A stretch of DNA of 17,242 nucleotides, taken from positions 1-17,242 of the forward strand of contig CALVRQ010000031.1 of the NCBI GenBank assembly GCA_944358685.1, written 5' to 3'. A model generated the notes under the pieces. It saw nothing but the letters and a program-made list of their open reading frames with translations. It was not told the origin of the DNA and did not search any database. The stretch is from an uncultured Bacilli bacterium (GTDB taxonomy: Bacteria > Bacillota_I > Bacilli_A > RF39 > UBA660). The position numbers and the translations under genes were made by a program. The first letter of the stretch is position 1, and each line of letters opens with the position of its first letter. Below are positions 1 through 6,987 of this stretch, piece after piece.

Positions 1-584
1 ATTTTGCTAAAGATGAATTAACACAAATTTCAGCAAGTGATGAGCCATTTAATTTTACTATGCTTACCTCTGATACTCACTTTACAGATGGATATGTCGA
101 AGATACTTGTGATACTCCATATGATTACAAGTATCTAAACGCATATCATTGCACCGATAGTATAATAGGGGAGTTTATGGATTGGTTAAAGCAGCAGGAT
201 TTTTATAAAGATACAGTTATTGTAATTACTGGTGATCACTTATCTATGCAGGCTAACATATCTACAATGTTTGATAATAATAAATATGAAAGAAGTGTTT
301 ATAATACTTATATAAACTCGCAAGTAAAATCTATAAATAGTAAAAATAGAATCTTTACAACATTAGATTATTTCCCGACTACGCTGGCTGCATTAGGATT
401 TAATATAGATGGCAATAGACTTGGTCTTGGAACTAATTTATTTTCATCTAGAAAGACGCTTGCTGAAGAATTAGGTGGTTTAGATAAGTTGGATGATGAA
501 TTATCTAAAAATTCTCAATATTATAATAATCGGTTATTAGGCAATAGTTATAAAAAATTAAAAGAAGCTGTGGCTTCTGAGTAA
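1..584 (+). CDS. LTA synthase / phosphoglycerol transferase family protein, 3' part only
   Basis: C-terminal fragment of an alkaline-phosphatase-superfamily (sulfatase fold) enzyme of the LtaS/MdoB kind. Members move glycerol-phosphate from phosphatidylglycerol onto a cell-surface polymer, working outside the membrane. The frame is open from base 3, so the ATG at base 60 is internal and the 5' end lies off the window. Visible marks are the FTMLTSDTHFTDGY segment, typical of the domain core; the metal-binding TGDH motif (bases 231-242); and the C-terminal stretch FTTLDYFPTTLAALGF followed by the GNRLGLGTNLFS segment, which resembles OpgB/MdoB-type transferases. The N-terminal membrane helices are not in view. 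It ends with TAA and is followed by a hairpin terminator at 629-682. The exact acceptor (lipoteichoic acid or another glycan) cannot be told from this part. Confidence 0.85.
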   Translation, partial: FAKDELTQISASDEPFNFTMLTSDTHFTDGYVEDTCDTPYDYKYLNAYHCTDSIIGEFMDWLKQQDFYKDTVIVITGDHLSMQANISTMFDNNKYERSVYNTYINSQVKSINSKNRIFTTLDYFPTTLAALGFNIDGNRLGLGTNLFSSRKTLAEELGGLDKLDDELSKNSQYYNNRLLGNSYKKLKEAVASE

Positions 585-628
585 AATTAATTGACTATAT
601 AATAGATGGTATTATTTATGTTTAAAAT

Positions 629-682
629 GAGAGATTCCCATGATACATAAAATGTATGTTGGTATCTGGGTTCTCTTTTTTT
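629..682 (+). terminator. Rho-independent-like terminator after the transferase gene
   Basis: An imperfect long hairpin runs from GAGAG/CCC through an inner ATACAT-AAA-ATGTAT stem to GGG/TTCTC. A run of seven T follows (676-682). It sits 45 bases after the stop codon. The middle of the stem has mismatches, so the exact fold is uncertain, but the T-run position fits a terminator. Confidence 0.65.
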
Positions 683-779
683 GTTGTAAAAATATAAAAT
701 TTATCAGTAGGGGAGTGATTGTTTTAAATTCATTATAAATCGTCAAATATAGAACATATATTCTTTTTGACATAATTTT

Positions 780-819
780 ACATTTTGCTTGACTTTGATA
801 GGGGAGCCTGCTAAAATGT
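780..819 (+). promoter_or_regulatory. Promoter of the XRE regulator, with flanking inverted repeat
   Basis: TTGACT (789-794), a 17-bp spacer and TAAAAT (812-817) form a good sigma-A-type promoter. A 7-bp inverted repeat, ACATTTT (780-786) and AAAATGT (813-819), flanks the -35 and covers the -10. It could be an operator for the regulator encoded just downstream. The promoter call is direct; the operator role is inference. Confidence 0.65.
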
Positions 820-842
820 AATAGTAGGAGGGTTACAGACTT

Positions 843-1628
843 ATGGAAAGATTAAATGACATTTTAAGAGAACTTGGTATTTCTAAAGTGAAGTTAGCTA
901 AGTGTTTAGGAGTTTCTAGACAAATGATCTATAATTATTTGGAATTAGATGATATTAACAAATGGCCAAAGGATAAAAAAGTTATTTTATTAAATATTCT
1001 TGGTATTAAATCTGCTGATGAACTTAATAATATTAAAGTTGATACAGATTATATTATGGATGTTGAAACTAGAATTAATAGTTTGTTTGAAAACACTAAT
1101 AAGAGTGAACTTGGTGAAAGTAATGTTATTTTTTCTGGTTTAGATGAAAAAAGAAAAGAACTTTTGCATAATATTGTCGATGAAGTTAAAGAACGCTTAG
1201 AAGATGAAAAAGATGAAGAAGGATATAATTCTATTTTATATTTATATCATTATTTACAGTCAATGGAAGGTATGAGAGAACTTAAGTATATTTTAGCTTA
1301 TGTTTCTAAGGTTGGCGGATATACTAAACCTTATGAATTTGTATACGATGAAACTGAGCAATTTGTATTTGAAAGTATATTATTTTCGGCATTTAATTTA
1401 TATCATGCAGGAACCTCTAGTAAAGCTAGAATAGCTGAGACTCATAAACGTTTTGTTGCACAAATAGAACATAAATTAGAAGATAAAATGAGTAGGACTT
1501 TAGAGATGAATACATTAAAAATACAAGCGATGAAGGAATTAGGGTTGACAGAAGTTAATGACGAAAATGTAGCAGAATTAATGTATAAAATAGATGAAAT
1601 TCAAGCTCGTAAAGCTAGAAATAATTAA
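843..1628 (+). CDS. XRE/Cro-C1-type helix-turn-helix protein with unknown C-terminal region
   Basis: The protein has 261 residues. The N-terminal part (about residues 5-55) reads as a lambda-repressor-like HTH: LAKCLGVSRQMIYNYL gives the turn and recognition helix, so it should bind DNA in the cytoplasm. The rest is a highly charged, mostly helical region (an EVKERLEDEKDEEG stretch near residues 115-130, then an aromatic-rich core and a K/R-rich C-terminus). I do not recognise that part as a known domain. The ATG at 843 is preceded by AGGAGG (826-831), about 11 bases away, and by a clear promoter at 789-817, so it is a transcription unit of its own. A hairpin at 1665-1710 closes it. It may regulate itself through the inverted repeat at its promoter. 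The target genes are unknown. Confidence 0.75.
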   Translation: MERLNDILRELGISKVKLAKCLGVSRQMIYNYLELDDINKWPKDKKVILLNILGIKSADELNNIKVDTDYIMDVETRINSLFENTNKSELGESNVIFSGLDEKRKELLHNIVDEVKERLEDEKDEEGYNSILYLYHYLQSMEGMRELKYILAYVSKVGGYTKPYEFVYDETEQFVFESILFSAFNLYHAGTSSKARIAETHKRFVAQIEHKLEDKMSRTLEMNTLKIQAMKELGLTEVNDENVAELMYKIDEIQARKARNN

Positions 1629-1664
1629 TCCGATAATATATATTATGTTAACTTGTATATAAAA

Positions 1665-1710
1665 ATAAAAAGGAGTAGTATCTAAATTTATTATTAATAC
1701 TACTCTTTTA
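1665..1710 (+). terminator. Hairpin terminator between the XRE gene and the DUF2726 gene
   Basis: A perfect 9-bp stem, GAGTAGTAT (1673-1681) with ATACTACTC (1697-1705), is flanked by an A-run on the left and TTTTA on the right. No convincing promoter is visible between it and the GTG start at 1732. The downstream gene is therefore probably expressed by read-through, or from a weak promoter around 1640-1665. Confidence 0.7.
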
Positions 1711-1731
1711 TTAATATTAAGGGGTTGTTTT

Positions 1732-2247
1732 GTGTTACTTTTTATTTTAATTATTGTTATATTAATGATTGTTGTATTTTTTGCTATTATTTCCCGTTTC
1801 GGTAGTTCTACTTCAAATAATACTGTAGTTAATGAGGATATTTCTACTGTTAACTATGTTCCTAAGCGGTTTTTATCTAATAATGAATATAATTTTTTAA
1901 CTAAATTTATTGATTTAGAAAATGAATTACATGTACATATAGTTCCTCAAGTTAATTTGGCTTCGGTTATTACTAAAATATCTGATAGTAGATTTAATAC
2001 GGAATTATTTAGAAATATTGATTTTGGCATTTTTAATGCAGATTATAGTAAATTGCTTTTATTAATTGAACTTAATGATGAATCATATAATACTTATCAT
2101 AGAAAAAAACGTGACATTAAAGTTCATGATATTTGTAATAAAGCTGGTATTAAATTAATAACATTTTATTCTAAATATTCAAATGAAAAAGAGTATGTAA
2201 AGAGTAGAATAATTAAAGAGATTTCTATATTAAATAATATTGAATGA
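1732..2247 (+). CDS. Membrane-anchored DUF2726-family protein
   Basis: The protein has 171 residues. One very hydrophobic N-terminal helix (residues 1-22, LFILIIVILMIVVFFAII) anchors it, and the rest looks soluble. Residues about 44-165 match the DUF2726 pattern: a start like VPKRFLSNNEYNFL, then HIVPQVNLASVI, then FRNIDFGIFNADYSKLLLLIELND, then RDIKVHDICNKAGIKLITF. The family is thought to have a restriction-endonuclease-like fold; the conserved D of IDFGIF and the IELND strand would be the corresponding core. No enzymatic role has been shown as far as I know. The start is GTG with AAGGGG (1719-1724) seven bases upstream. It ends in TGA, which shows TGA is a stop here. It is convergent with the ZIP transporter, 28 bases away. 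Confidence 0.75.
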   Translation: MLLFILIIVILMIVVFFAIISRFGSSTSNNTVVNEDISTVNYVPKRFLSNNEYNFLTKFIDLENELHVHIVPQVNLASVITKISDSRFNTELFRNIDFGIFNADYSKLLLLIELNDESYNTYHRKKRDIKVHDICNKAGIKLITFYSKYSNEKEYVKSRIIKEISILNNIE

Positions 2248-2275
2248 TTACTCCCCTACCCTTATTTTATAATGG

Positions 2276-3019
2276 TTATTGGCTTAACAAGTGGTTTACA
2301 TACATAAATATTACTCCAATTAGAAAGCAGATAATTGTTTTCTTTTTTTCTTTATATTTTAAAGCAGTTGGAAGTAATTCAATTGTTGATATATATGTCA
2401 TAATACCGGCTATTATTGCAAATATAGCTCCCATGATTGTAGTATTTATAATTGGTTTTAAAAAAAGAAATGCTAGAATTGCGCCTAGAGGTTCAGACAT
2501 ACCAGATATAAGTGTTAGGGTAATTGCTTTTTTCTTACTTTTGGTCGCATAGTAAACTGGCATAGCAACACTTATACCTTCCGGAACGTTGTGCATGGCT
2601 ATGGCTATAGTAATGGATATTCCTAGTTTTAGATTTGTTTCTGATGATAAATATGTGGCAATTCCTTCTGGAATGTTATGTATAATTATAGCTATCATAG
2701 TGAATATACCTAATTTATATAGTTTATTATTTTCTAGTTTATTTGGAAGTATTTTATCAATGAATAAGGGAATCATTAGACCGATTATAATAAATATAGT
2801 TATATTTAAAAATATTGTGTTTTTGGTGTTGCTTTGAAACATGGTTAGACTTTCAGGAATTAAATCAAAGATAGATACACTAAGCATTATTCCTGATGCA
2901 AAAGCTAAGGCACATTTTATAAGATTATTTTTATTGCCTTTAATAAAAATAAATAATGATCCTAATAAAGTGGATAAACCGGCAATTAAACATAATAAAA
3001 AAGGTAGTATTTCGTTCAT
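2276..3019 (-). CDS. zupT: ZIP-family metal transporter (ZupT/GufA type)
   Basis: The protein has 247 residues, close to E. coli ZupT (257), and is an integral membrane metal transporter, most likely for zinc with relaxed specificity. The two signature helices are obvious: HNIPEGIATY (H114) and HNVPEGISVAMP (H143), whose His, Asn and Glu residues form the binuclear metal site in this family. A further ELLPTAL (E213) lies in a late helix. About eight membrane segments can be drawn. AGGTGAAA lies just upstream of the ATG at 3019. The gene follows the putative metal exporter on the same strand, but a strong terminator (3046-3072) lies between them, and only a weak TAAAAT is seen before this gene. 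Its expression may depend on read-through. ZIP proteins normally import into the cytoplasm, so this pair could combine import and efflux. Confidence 0.88.
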   Translation of the reverse strand: MNEILPFLLCLIAGLSTLLGSLFIFIKGNKNNLIKCALAFASGIMLSVSIFDLIPESLTMFQSNTKNTIFLNITIFIIIGLMIPLFIDKILPNKLENNKLYKLGIFTMIAIIIHNIPEGIATYLSSETNLKLGISITIAIAMHNVPEGISVAMPVYYATKSKKKAITLTLISGMSEPLGAILAFLFLKPIINTTIMGAIFAIIAGIMTYISTIELLPTALKYKEKKKTIICFLIGVIFMYVNHLLSQ

Positions 3020-3045
3020 TACTTTTCACCTATTTTAAATGTATG

Positions 3046-3072
3046 AAAAAAAGTATGAGTTTATCATACTTT
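3046..3072 (-). terminator. Strong intergenic terminator between the exporter and zupT
   Basis: On the minus strand an 8-bp stem (AAGTATGA/TCATACTT in plus orientation, 3051-3058 and 3064-3071) with a 5-base loop is followed directly by a run of T. The stem begins inside the stop codon of the upstream exporter gene (stop 3071-3073). Confidence 0.85.
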
Positions 3073-3904
3073 AGATACCAAATATTTTTAAAATTAATCC
3101 TGTAATTACACTTATAGAATATAGGATGCCTACTATTTTTATGTTTTCTTTGATGTTTGGGTTTGATTTAAACAATATTAGTAGTGCTACTCCACTACCT
3201 GCTAAAAGTCCGGCTAAAGCGGATGAAAGTGGCAAAATGTTTGCTATATATAATTCGGTTAATATAATACTTGATCCACAATTTGGAATTAAACCAATTA
3301 AACCTGCTATAAATGGAGTAAATATGTTTGTTTTGTCAAAAATGTGTTTAATATTATCTTCGCCTATATAATGGAAAGCAGCATTTAATATAAAGGTTAT
3401 TATAAAGATGAATATTAATGTTTTTAGGGTGTGTTTTAGTGCTGGAATTATTATACCATGTTCACAATCACAGTGGTCGTGTTCACATATTTCAAAATGT
3501 TCTTTTGGGTCTTCTTTTTTTATTATTAAATCAATGATAAATCCACATATAAAACCAATAATTATTTTTATAGCAATTATAAGTAATATGCTATTTAGTG
3601 GAGCGTTTTCAGCGATTAGTATTGGAAGCATTTCATCGCTAGTAGATAAATATATTGCAATTAATGTTCCTAAACTAATTATTCTTGTTATATAAAGATT
3701 AGTCGCTAAGACGGAGAAACCACATTGTGGTAAAGCTCCTAGTATACTACCAATTAATGGACCAAATTTACCGGCTTTTTTAATTGTATTTTCTGTTTTA
3801 TGTGATAGTTTGTGTTCAAAAAATTCAATGATTAAAAAAGCAATAAATAAGAAAGGTAATATTTTTAAACAGTCTAATATTGTATCTAAAATTATTTCTT
3901 GCAT
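3071..3904 (-). CDS. ArsP_2-type (PF11449) putative heavy-metal/manganese exporter
   Basis: The protein has 277 residues and is a polytopic membrane protein built from two similar halves. Each half carries a matching motif: GALPQCGFSVLATNLY (residues 56-71) and GLIPNCGSSIILTELY (204-219). This P-x-CG-S duplication is typical of the family annotated as putative 10TM heavy-metal exporter, or putative manganese transporter. A hydrophilic loop joining the halves is rich in possible metal ligands (H136, C140, H142, H144, C145, C147, H149). The start ATG at 3904 has GGAG about eight bases upstream. A possible 37-aa ORF precedes it and would be cotranscribed. The gene ends in a strong terminator before zupT. 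The metal is not provable from sequence; Mn(II) is suggested only by family annotation, and I could not find a yybP-ykoY riboswitch upstream. Confidence 0.8.
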   Translation of the reverse strand: MQEIILDTILDCLKILPFLFIAFLIIEFFEHKLSHKTENTIKKAGKFGPLIGSILGALPQCGFSVLATNLYITRIISLGTLIAIYLSTSDEMLPILIAENAPLNSILLIIAIKIIIGFICGFIIDLIIKKEDPKEHFEICEHDHCDCEHGIIIPALKHTLKTLIFIFIITFILNAAFHYIGEDNIKHIFDKTNIFTPFIAGLIGLIPNCGSSIILTELYIANILPLSSALAGLLAGSGVALLILFKSNPNIKENIKIVGILYSISVITGLILKIFGI

Positions 3905-3920
3905 AATCTTTTCTCCATTT

Positions 3921-4034
3921 CTAATATTTTGATAAAATTGTAGGAGTTAGTGTTAAACCAGTATTTTTAAAATTTAATTTGACAATTTTATCATAGGTTT
4001 GTTTTCCGTATTTTATTAAAATATAGTTCGTCAT
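3921..4034 (-). CDS. Possible 37-residue small protein upstream of the metal exporter
   Basis: ATG at 4032-4034, TAG at 3921-3923. It would encode a basic 37-aa peptide beginning MTNYILIKYGKQTYDKIVK. It fills most of the gap between xerD and the exporter and stops 16 bases before the exporter's ATG. An extended -10 (TGTTATAAT on the minus strand, 4054-4062) lies 20 bases upstream, and AAGG sits about 12 bases before the ATG, a rather weak ribosome site. It could be a leader peptide, a small regulator of the transporter, or a chance ORF in AT-rich DNA. I recognise no family. Codon use looks like that of the neighbours. Confidence 0.4.
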   Translation of the reverse strand: MTNYILIKYGKQTYDKIVKLNFKNTGLTLTPTILSKY

Positions 4035-4053
4035 AAATTATATCTGCCTTAAT

Positions 4054-4062
4054 ATTATAACA
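4054..4062 (-). promoter_or_regulatory. Extended -10 promoter for the metal-transport unit
   Basis: TG-T-TATAAT on the minus strand just after the end of xerD. No good -35 hexamer is present at 17 bp, as is usual for extended -10 promoters. The 13-base core AATATTATAACAT (plus orientation) recurs exactly before holA at 7929-7941, so the two genes share a promoter style. Confidence 0.55.
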
Positions 4063-4074
4063 TGTTTTTGACTT

Positions 4075-4950
4075 TTATTTGCCATGAGGATGAAATTCTT
4101 CATAATTCTTTTGTAATCTTTCGTTTGTTATGTGAGTATAAATTTGTGTCGTTGAAATATCACTATGGCCTAATAATTCTTGAATGCTTCTTAGGTCGGC
4201 ACCATGCTTTAATAGATGTGTTGCAAAAGAATGCCTTAAGGTGTGTGGCGATAGTTCGTTTTTAATACCTTTTTCTTTAGCAATTTTTTGAAGTATTTTA
4301 AAGAATCCTTGTCTAGTCATTTTATTTCCGTGATTGTTTAAAAAAAGATAATTATTTTCACCATGCTTAAATAAAGAGGTGCGGTGATATAAGATATAAT
4401 TATTTAAAGCTTCAATTGCATAATCATCTAATGGTACAATTCTTTCTTTTGATCCTTTGCCAAATATTCTAACTGAAGCATTTTTTAAATCAATATCATT
4501 TACGTTTAGATTTACTAATTCACTTACTCTAAGTCCACTACTATACATAAGTTCAAGCATGGCTTTATTTCTATAATCAAAATCTGTTTTTAAATTGATA
4601 TTTAAAAGTTTGTCTATTTCTTCTTCTGATAATATTTTTGGGAGTGTTTTTGGATTTTTAGGATTAGTTATGGTGGTTAAAGGATTATTTTTGTTATATT
4701 TATTTAGTTCTAAAAATTTGTAAAAGCTTTTTAAGGTACTTATATATCTTGAAATACTAGTTGTACTTTCTTCTTTAGAAAGCTTTTGAATGTAATTTTC
4801 AATATCTTTTTTTGTTAAATTTGTAAATTCTTTTTTTAAGTAGTTGTTAGTTTTTTTTAAATCTCTTTTATATGAATCAATGGTATTTTCACTATATTTT
4901 TTTTCAAATCTTAGATAATCTATAAATTCATTTATTAATTTTTCGTTCAT
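4075..4950 (-). CDS. xerD: Tyrosine recombinase XerD
   Basis: Site-specific recombinase that, with XerC or alone as XerS-like enzymes do, resolves chromosome dimers at dif. The start is taken as the ATG at 4950, giving 291 residues. A GTG nine bases upstream at 4959 lies inside the AAAGGTGA ribosome site and is unlikely. The N-terminal SAM-like DNA-binding domain covers about residues 3-85 and the catalytic domain about 105-285. All catalytic residues are in place: R141 (SGLRVSEL), K165 (FGKGSKER), H236 and R239 (HTLRH), H262 (LLGH) and nucleophile Y271 (TQIYTH). The spacing matches E. coli XerD and the length is normal. It is divergent from the gene at 5062. No phage or integron genes flank it, so a housekeeping role is favoured. 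XerC versus XerD assignment by eye is tentative. Confidence 0.88.
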   Translation of the reverse strand: MNEKLINEFIDYLRFEKKYSENTIDSYKRDLKKTNNYLKKEFTNLTKKDIENYIQKLSKEESTTSISRYISTLKSFYKFLELNKYNKNNPLTTITNPKNPKTLPKILSEEEIDKLLNINLKTDFDYRNKAMLELMYSSGLRVSELVNLNVNDIDLKNASVRIFGKGSKERIVPLDDYAIEALNNYILYHRTSLFKHGENNYLFLNNHGNKMTRQGFFKILQKIAKEKGIKNELSPHTLRHSFATHLLKHGADLRSIQELLGHSDISTTQIYTHITNERLQKNYEEFHPHGK

Positions 4951-5004
4951 ATGTATCACCTTTTATTTTCTATATATATTTTAACACAAATTATGTTTTC
5001 TTTT

Positions 5005-5033
5005 TTGTATTTTGTTTGAAAATAGGATATAAT
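5005..5033 (+). promoter_or_regulatory. Promoter of the hypothetical gene and rarA
   Basis: TTGTAT (5005-5010), a 17-bp spacer and a perfect TATAAT (5028-5033). The expected transcript start near 5040 would leave almost no leader before an ATG at 5044, which supports the ATG at 5062 as the true start of the next gene. Confidence 0.75.
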
Positions 5034-5061
5034 TGAAGTATAGATGCAAAGGAATGATTTT

Positions 5062-5772
5062 ATGGAGAGAAATTGTTGTGTTAAGATTAATTATAAGGGT
5101 GATAAGCATGTACTTTCTTTAGGTGAGCTATGTAAAGTTCCTTTAGATAATATATATTTTTCTAAATGTAATCAAGAATTGGATTTAATTTGTTATTATG
5201 CGGATATGGAAGAAGAAATGTTACAAGCAGAGCCAAAAGCTTTAAAGTATTTATGTTCTATTGATAAAGATAGATGTCTTTCATCTTTGTATAATTCAAC
5301 GTCTTTCCCTCATGCCCCATTAATTATACAGTATTTGGGAGATTTTTTGTTTCGCGATCTTATTTCAGATACTTTTTTGTCTCTTTATATGAGTGATATG
5401 AATATTAATTGGTTTAAGACTGTTTCTGACATGGAAACATATAAAGCTAATTTTCAGTATTTGATGGAGCATCCATTAGTGATAGATATTAAACATTTAT
5501 CTTTATGTGATGATTATTATGGGACTTTTATTTGGTATGCAAAGAGTAATTTGTCTAGACAAAATAATATTATTGATATACTTTCTTCAGCTGAAAATAA
5601 GAATCGTAAACTTTTAAAAAAACAATATGCGAAGGTGGTGAGTATGACTGAAAAAATTTTAGAGGAACAAAGATATTTTGAGGAAGCTTGTGATTTTATT
5701 AACGAAAGGCGTTTTAATGTACCAAAAGTCAAAACATATGTTAGGTATATAAATGAGAGAAATATGAAATAA
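5062..5772 (+). CDS. Unrecognised 236-aa protein upstream of rarA
   Basis: The start at 5062 (MERNCC) is chosen because AAAGGA (5048-5053) lies eight bases before it. The in-frame ATG at 5044 would begin almost at the predicted transcript start. I do not recognise a family. The protein appears soluble: a Cys-containing N-terminal region, a middle with alternating hydrophobic and aromatic residues (SLYMSDMNINWFKTV), and a C-terminal part rich in K, E and R (about residues 170-236: NKNRKLLKKQYAKVVSMTEK, then EEACDFINERRFN), probably helical. There is no signal peptide or membrane helix. It lies ten bases before the rarA start on the same strand, so the two are almost certainly one transcript. 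A link to replication or repair is only a guess from position. Confidence 0.7.
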   Translation: MERNCCVKINYKGDKHVLSLGELCKVPLDNIYFSKCNQELDLICYYADMEEEMLQAEPKALKYLCSIDKDRCLSSLYNSTSFPHAPLIIQYLGDFLFRDLISDTFLSLYMSDMNINWFKTVSDMETYKANFQYLMEHPLVIDIKHLSLCDDYYGTFIWYAKSNLSRQNNIIDILSSAENKNRKLLKKQYAKVVSMTEKILEEQRYFEEACDFINERRFNVPKVKTYVRYINERNMK

Positions 5773-5782
5773 GGTGATGAAA

Positions 5783-6982
5783 TTGAGACCACTTGCAGAC
5801 ATACTTAGACCTAAAAAGATAGAAGATGTTGTTGGGCAAAAGCATTTAATTGGTGAAGGTAAAGTTTTATATAATTTAATTAACCATGGTAAAATTTTTT
5901 CGATGATTTTATATGGACCATGTGGGACAGGTAAAACAACACTTGCTTATACTATGATTAATGAACTTGATTTAAAATATGAATTTTTAAATGCGGTTAT
6001 CAATAGTAAAAAGGATTTAGATGAAGTAATTAGTGTGGCTAAGGCAAATGATGGAATTGTGCTTATAATGGACGAAATACATCGTTTGAATAAGGATAAA
6101 CAAGATTTATTACTACCCTATTTAGAAAATGGTTTAATTACTTTAATTGGTCTTACAACGGCAAATCCTTATCATTCAATTAATCCAGCTATTAGAAGTA
6201 GATGTCAGTTATTTGAAGTGAAGTCATTAAATGATAGTGATATTGAAGATGCTTTAAATAAAGCGTGCAACTATTTAGATAAAATAGAGATTAGTTCTGA
6301 AGCTATTAGGTATATTTCTAGGTTAGCTAACGGAGATTTAAGATATGCTTATAATTTGTTAGAAATAGCTTACTATGCTTCTGATGATTTTAAAATTGAA
6401 TTAGAAGATGTAAAAAAAATAAATAATAAACCAAGTTTATATATAGATAAGAATGATGATGGTTATTATGATGTAATTAGTGCGCTTCAAAAGTCAATTA
6501 GAGGTAGTGATGTTAATGCAGCTTTGCACTATTTGGCTAGACTTATTGTAGCTGAAGATTTGGATATTATTTTTAGAAGATTATCAGTTATTGCTTATGA
6601 AGATATAGGGCTTGCTAATCCAGCTATTGGACCTAGATTGGAGGCAGCCATTAAAGCGGCTGAGAGGGTTGGTTTACCCGAGGCTAGAATTCCGCTTGGT
6701 GAAATAGTTATTGATATGGCGTTATCTCCTAAATCAAATAGTGCTCATGTAGCTTTTGATATGGCGATAAATGATGTAAAGATGGGGCATGTAGGAAAAG
6801 TTCCCAATCATATCAAAACCAATGCGAAAGATTATAAGTATCCACATAATTATAAAGGGAGTTTTGTTAAGCAACAATATTTGCCTGATGAGTTAGTTGG
6901 ACGAAAATATTATAATCCTAAAACGACTAGTAAGTATGAAATGAATTTAAAAAACATTTACGACAGAATTAATAAGGCGTAA
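5783..6982 (+). CDS. rarA: Replication-associated recombination protein A (RarA/MgsA), AAA+ ATPase
   Basis: AAA+ ATPase of the clamp-loader group acting at stalled replication forks. The preferred start is TTG at 5783, giving 399 residues: AAGGTG (5771-5776) is six bases upstream and the protein then begins MRPLADILRPKKIEDVVGQKH, the usual RarA N-terminus. GTG at 5774 and ATG at 5777 lie within or against the ribosome site. Walker A is GPCGTGKTT (residues 45-53; the family usually has GPPGTGKTT, so C replaces P). Walker B is IMDEIHRL (95-102), sensor 1 is TTAN (125-128), and SR (139-140) is the likely arginine finger. The C-terminal tetramerisation part includes the AYEDIGLANP and LSPKSNSAH motifs. 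It is cotranscribed with the gene before it and ends five bases from the convergent holA. Confidence 0.93.
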   Translation: MRPLADILRPKKIEDVVGQKHLIGEGKVLYNLINHGKIFSMILYGPCGTGKTTLAYTMINELDLKYEFLNAVINSKKDLDEVISVAKANDGIVLIMDEIHRLNKDKQDLLLPYLENGLITLIGLTTANPYHSINPAIRSRCQLFEVKSLNDSDIEDALNKACNYLDKIEISSEAIRYISRLANGDLRYAYNLLEIAYYASDDFKIELEDVKKINNKPSLYIDKNDDGYYDVISALQKSIRGSDVNAALHYLARLIVAEDLDIIFRRLSVIAYEDIGLANPAIGPRLEAAIKAAERVGLPEARIPLGEIVIDMALSPKSNSAHVAFDMAINDVKMGHVGKVPNHIKTNAKDYKYPHNYKGSFVKQQYLPDELVGRKYYNPKTTSKYEMNLKNIYDRINKA

Positions 6983-6987
6983 ATGTT

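Noticed and set aside
2245..2247. TGA read as Trp (mycoplasma code)
   Set aside because: The TGA stands exactly where the DUF2726 protein should end, and Trp positions in good genes use TGG.
3905..4060. yybP-ykoY manganese riboswitch before the exporter
   Set aside because: Exporters of this kind are sometimes preceded by one, so it was looked for, but the leader is short and AT-rich and shows none of the G/C-rich paired motifs.
4075..4950. Tyrosine recombinase as sign of an integrated element
   Set aside because: Residue spacing and length match housekeeping XerC/D, and no att repeat, tRNA or phage gene is seen nearby.
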